Assembly (NCBI GenBank): GCA_050740975.1
Contig: JBOIEE010000055.1
Coordinates: forward strand, 1-15,952
Direction of reading: 5' to 3'
From: JBOHHR01 sp050740975
GTDB taxonomy: Bacteria; Pseudomonadota; Gammaproteobacteria; JBOHHR01
DNA: 15,952 bases
The notes beneath the pieces were generated by a model. The model saw only the letters and a list, made by a program, of their open reading frames with translations, was not told the origin of the DNA and did no database searches. Shown piece after piece: positions 13,798 to 15,952 of this stretch. Position numbers and translations under genes: made by a program. Each line of letters starts with the position of its first letter. Position 1 is the stretch's first letter.

Positions 13798-15952
13798 GCG
13801 GGGCCAAGGTGGGTAAGACGGGATCGGCAACTCTGAAAGCACTTATCCCGCAAGCGGGAACGGGTAGCGACAGTGGAAACGGGCTTAACCCTTTGGCGGC
13901 CCGCTTTCCGGAAGTCGTCGGCGAGCAGCAATCGTGGGCACATCTCTATGGCAGCGCAAAAGCCTTAGCCCTCGGCGCAGCCGCCCGCCGTGCTGCGAGA
14001 CCGGTCGTTATTATTGCACAAGATACGCGGCGCGCTAATCGGCTCCAGGAGCAGTTGTGTTTTTACCATGCAGGAGCGCAGGGATTCGTGATCCGCGGTT
14101 TTCCCGGGTGGGAGGTACTGCCCTACGATCATTTCTCCCCCTATCACGATATCGTGTCCGAGCGCCTGGCGACCCTTAGCATCTTGCCCGGCATGCAGCG
14201 TGGAGTCGTGGTGGTCTCGGTGCAGACCTTGATGCAGAGACTTGCGCCACCGAGCTACATCCGTTCCAACTCCCTGGTGCTTGAGGCCGGACAAGCGATT
14301 GACAGGGAGGCGTTCCGCAAGGAACTCGAGGCTGCAGGATATCGCTGCGTTCCAGAAGTCGAGGAGCATGGAGATTTTGCCGCCAGAGGCTCTTTATTGG
14401 ATATTTTCCCCATGGGCGGTGAGGTGCCGTACCGAATCGACTTATTGGACGATGAAATCGACAGCATCAGAGCGTTTGATCCGGAAACGCAGCGCTCCCA
14501 GGAACTGGTCCCACGGGTGTGCGTGTTACCCGCTCACGAGTTTCCGCTGACCAAAGAGGGCATTACTCGGTTTCGTGCCGCCTGGCGCGTGCGCTTCAGC
14601 GGGCGGCCTATGGATGCGCCCGTTTATCGGGATGTCAGTGCTGCGCTCGCGCCTGCGGGCGTGGAGAGCTATCTGCCCTTGTTTTTCGAGCAAACCGCGA
14701 CCCTTTTTGACTACTTATCCGAAGACGCGGTAATGGTCCTGGATGAGGGTGTCGAGCCTGCGATGGAAAGGTTCTGGCAAGAGATCCAAGCACGTTACGG
14801 ATCCCGTTGCCACGATCCAGAGCGCCCGTTGCTGGAGCCGCACGCTTTATTCTCCTCCCCGGATGAGCTACTCCCACGTATCGGCCAACACCCCGTGGTG
14901 CGCCTGAGCGGGGTGCAGGAAAACTCAGCCCATCAGGTATTTTCAACCCGCCTGCCACCCCAGATCCCGGTGGATGCCCGAGCCCAAGATCCTTTGACGG
15001 TGCTGAAGCGGTTTTTGGACACCTATAGCGGGCGGGTGTTGTTGGTGGCGGAAACCAAAGGCAGGCGTGAGACGCTACTGGAGCTTCTTTCCCGGCATGG
15101 ACTGAGGCCGCAGCCGGTGCAGGGATGGCACGAGTTTCTCACCCAAGATCCTCGGCTTTGTGTAACCGTCATGCCGCTGGACGAAGGCGCTTTAGTGGAG
15201 CAGCCCACGCTCGCAGTGATCACGGAAGCCCAACTTTTCGGAGATCGCGCGGCACAACGCCGTCGGCGACGCAGAGGACGCGAGCCGGAGGCGCTGCTGC
15301 GCGACCTCACGGCTCTGCACCCGGGCGCGCCAGTGGTGCATGAGGAACACGGCGTTGGTCGCTATGGGGGATTAGTCTCTCTGGAAACCGGGGGGTTGCT
15401 GGGGGAATACCTCCAACTCGAGTATGCGGATGGGGACAAGCTTTACTTGCCTATCTCCTCGTTACATCTCCTCACTCGCTATAGTGGTGTGGACCCCGAT
15501 CACGCGCCCTTGCATAAGCTCGGGAGTGGCCAGTGGCAGCGAGCGCGGGAGAGGGCGGCAAAGCGCATTCGTGATGTAGCCGCGGAGTTGTTGGAAATCC
15601 ATTCCCGACGCGCCGCTCGCATAGGGAATTCTTTTTTCATCGACCCGGACGCCTATGCAAGCTTTGTGCAGGGCTTCCCGTTTGAAGAGACACCGGATCA
15701 GGAAGCAACTATCGCAGCGGTATTGCAGGACATGCAGGTCGAAGCACCCATGGATCGCTTGGTTTGCGGCGATACCGGATTCGGAAAGACGGAAGTGGCG
15801 CTAAGGGCGGCGTTCGTGGTCATCAACAACGGTCAGCAAGCAGCGGTATTGGTTCCGACCACCTTGCTGGCGCAGCAGCACTTACAGACCTTTAAAGACC
15901 GCTTTTCCGACTGGCCTGTTCGCGTTGAACAGTTATCGCGTTTTCTCAATAA
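13794..15952 (+). CDS. mfd: Transcription-repair coupling factor Mfd (partial, 3' end outside window)
   Basis: Mfd is a DNA translocase that removes RNA polymerase stalled at lesions and recruits UvrA. The frame opens at GTG 13794, overlapping the lapB stop as GTGA, with a G-rich tract just upstream. It stays open to the window edge, giving 719 codons of about 1150 expected. The N-terminal UvrB-like region includes WEVLPYDHFSPYHDI (106-120) and LLPAHEFP-type sequence (VLPAHEFPLTK). The RNA polymerase interaction domain is near 495-570 (EEHGVGRYGGLVSLETGG, YADGDKLYLPISSLHLL). The first helicase motifs follow: FPFEETPDQ, Walker A GDTGFGKT at 659-666, and VLVPTTLLAQQH. It carries about 30 poorly conserved N-terminal residues compared with E. 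coli, so a later start is possible. Identity is clear from near-complete matches to E. coli Mfd around the Walker A motif. Confidence 0.96.
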   Translation, partial: MSGAKVGKTGSATLKALIPQAGTGSDSGNGLNPLAARFPEVVGEQQSWAHLYGSAKALALGAAARRAARPVVIIAQDTRRANRLQEQLCFYHAGAQGFVIRGFPGWEVLPYDHFSPYHDIVSERLATLSILPGMQRGVVVVSVQTLMQRLAPPSYIRSNSLVLEAGQAIDREAFRKELEAAGYRCVPEVEEHGDFAARGSLLDIFPMGGEVPYRIDLLDDEIDSIRAFDPETQRSQELVPRVCVLPAHEFPLTKEGITRFRAAWRVRFSGRPMDAPVYRDVSAALAPAGVESYLPLFFEQTATLFDYLSEDAVMVLDEGVEPAMERFWQEIQARYGSRCHDPERPLLEPHALFSSPDELLPRIGQHPVVRLSGVQENSAHQVFSTRLPPQIPVDARAQDPLTVLKRFLDTYSGRVLLVAETKGRRETLLELLSRHGLRPQPVQGWHEFLTQDPRLCVTVMPLDEGALVEQPTLAVITEAQLFGDRAAQRRRRRRGREPEALLRDLTALHPGAPVVHEEHGVGRYGGLVSLETGGLLGEYLQLEYADGDKLYLPISSLHLLTRYSGVDPDHAPLHKLGSGQWQRARERAAKRIRDVAAELLEIHSRRAARIGNSFFIDPDAYASFVQGFPFEETPDQEATIAAVLQDMQVEAPMDRLVCGDTGFGKTEVALRAAFVVINNGQQAAVLVPTTLLAQQHLQTFKDRFSDWPVRVEQLSRFLN

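Noticed and set aside
1..15952. CRISPR array, tRNA, rRNA, transposase or defence genes
   Set aside because: I saw no regularly spaced direct repeats, no tRNA T-loop or rRNA signatures and no transposase motifs. Apart from 1-395, the sequence is accounted for by housekeeping genes, the decayed gene at 396-611 and their spacers.

Overview
This window looks like chromosomal DNA of a gammaproteobacterium with moderately high GC. Protein similarity to Escherichia coli is strong for GyrA, ribosomal protein S1, IHF-beta, LapB and Mfd. The gene order gyrA - pheA - hisC - tyrA - aroA - cmk - rpsA - ihfB is the known aromatic-biosynthesis supraoperon of non-enteric gammaproteobacteria such as Pseudomonas relatives. 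I cannot fix the genus from the sequence.

Layout. Positions 1-395 hold no gene I can support. On the minus strand, 396-611 is a frame-disrupted remnant of a small two-helix membrane protein, lying just downstream of rlmI (662-1894, 23S rRNA m5C methyltransferase). An AT-rich divergent spacer (1895-2077) carries a plausible sigma70 promoter for gyrA (2078-4621). Then come pheA (4780-5856), hisC (5981-7096), tyrA (7083-8036), aroA (8033-9352) and cmk (9349-10020). The hisC-tyrA-aroA-cmk run overlaps by 14, 4 and 4 nt. After a short spacer containing a palindrome come rpsA (10108-11787), a 364-nt spacer dominated by a long imperfect inverted repeat (11796-12081), ihfB (12152-12445), lapB (12613-13797) and the first 719 codons of mfd (13794 to the window end). 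The mfd start overlaps the lapB stop.

How the genes fit together. pheA, hisC, tyrA and aroA supply the chorismate-to-phenylalanine/tyrosine branch: AroA makes the precursor of chorismate, PheA makes prephenate and phenylpyruvate, TyrA makes hydroxyphenylpyruvate, and HisC-type aminotransferases can aminate these keto acids as well as act in histidine synthesis. gyrA, cmk, rpsA, ihfB and mfd serve DNA topology, nucleotide supply, translation, nucleoid structure and transcription-coupled repair. lapB controls lipopolysaccharide synthesis.

I found no defence system, CRISPR array, tRNA, rRNA or transposase gene. The region is mostly conserved housekeeping. The points most worth a second look are the MITE-like inverted repeat between rpsA and ihfB, the Glu82-Val83 pair in the GyrA quinolone-determining region, the absence of serC and lapA from their usual slots, the unfused tyrA/aroA pair, and the decayed membrane-protein gene beside rlmI.
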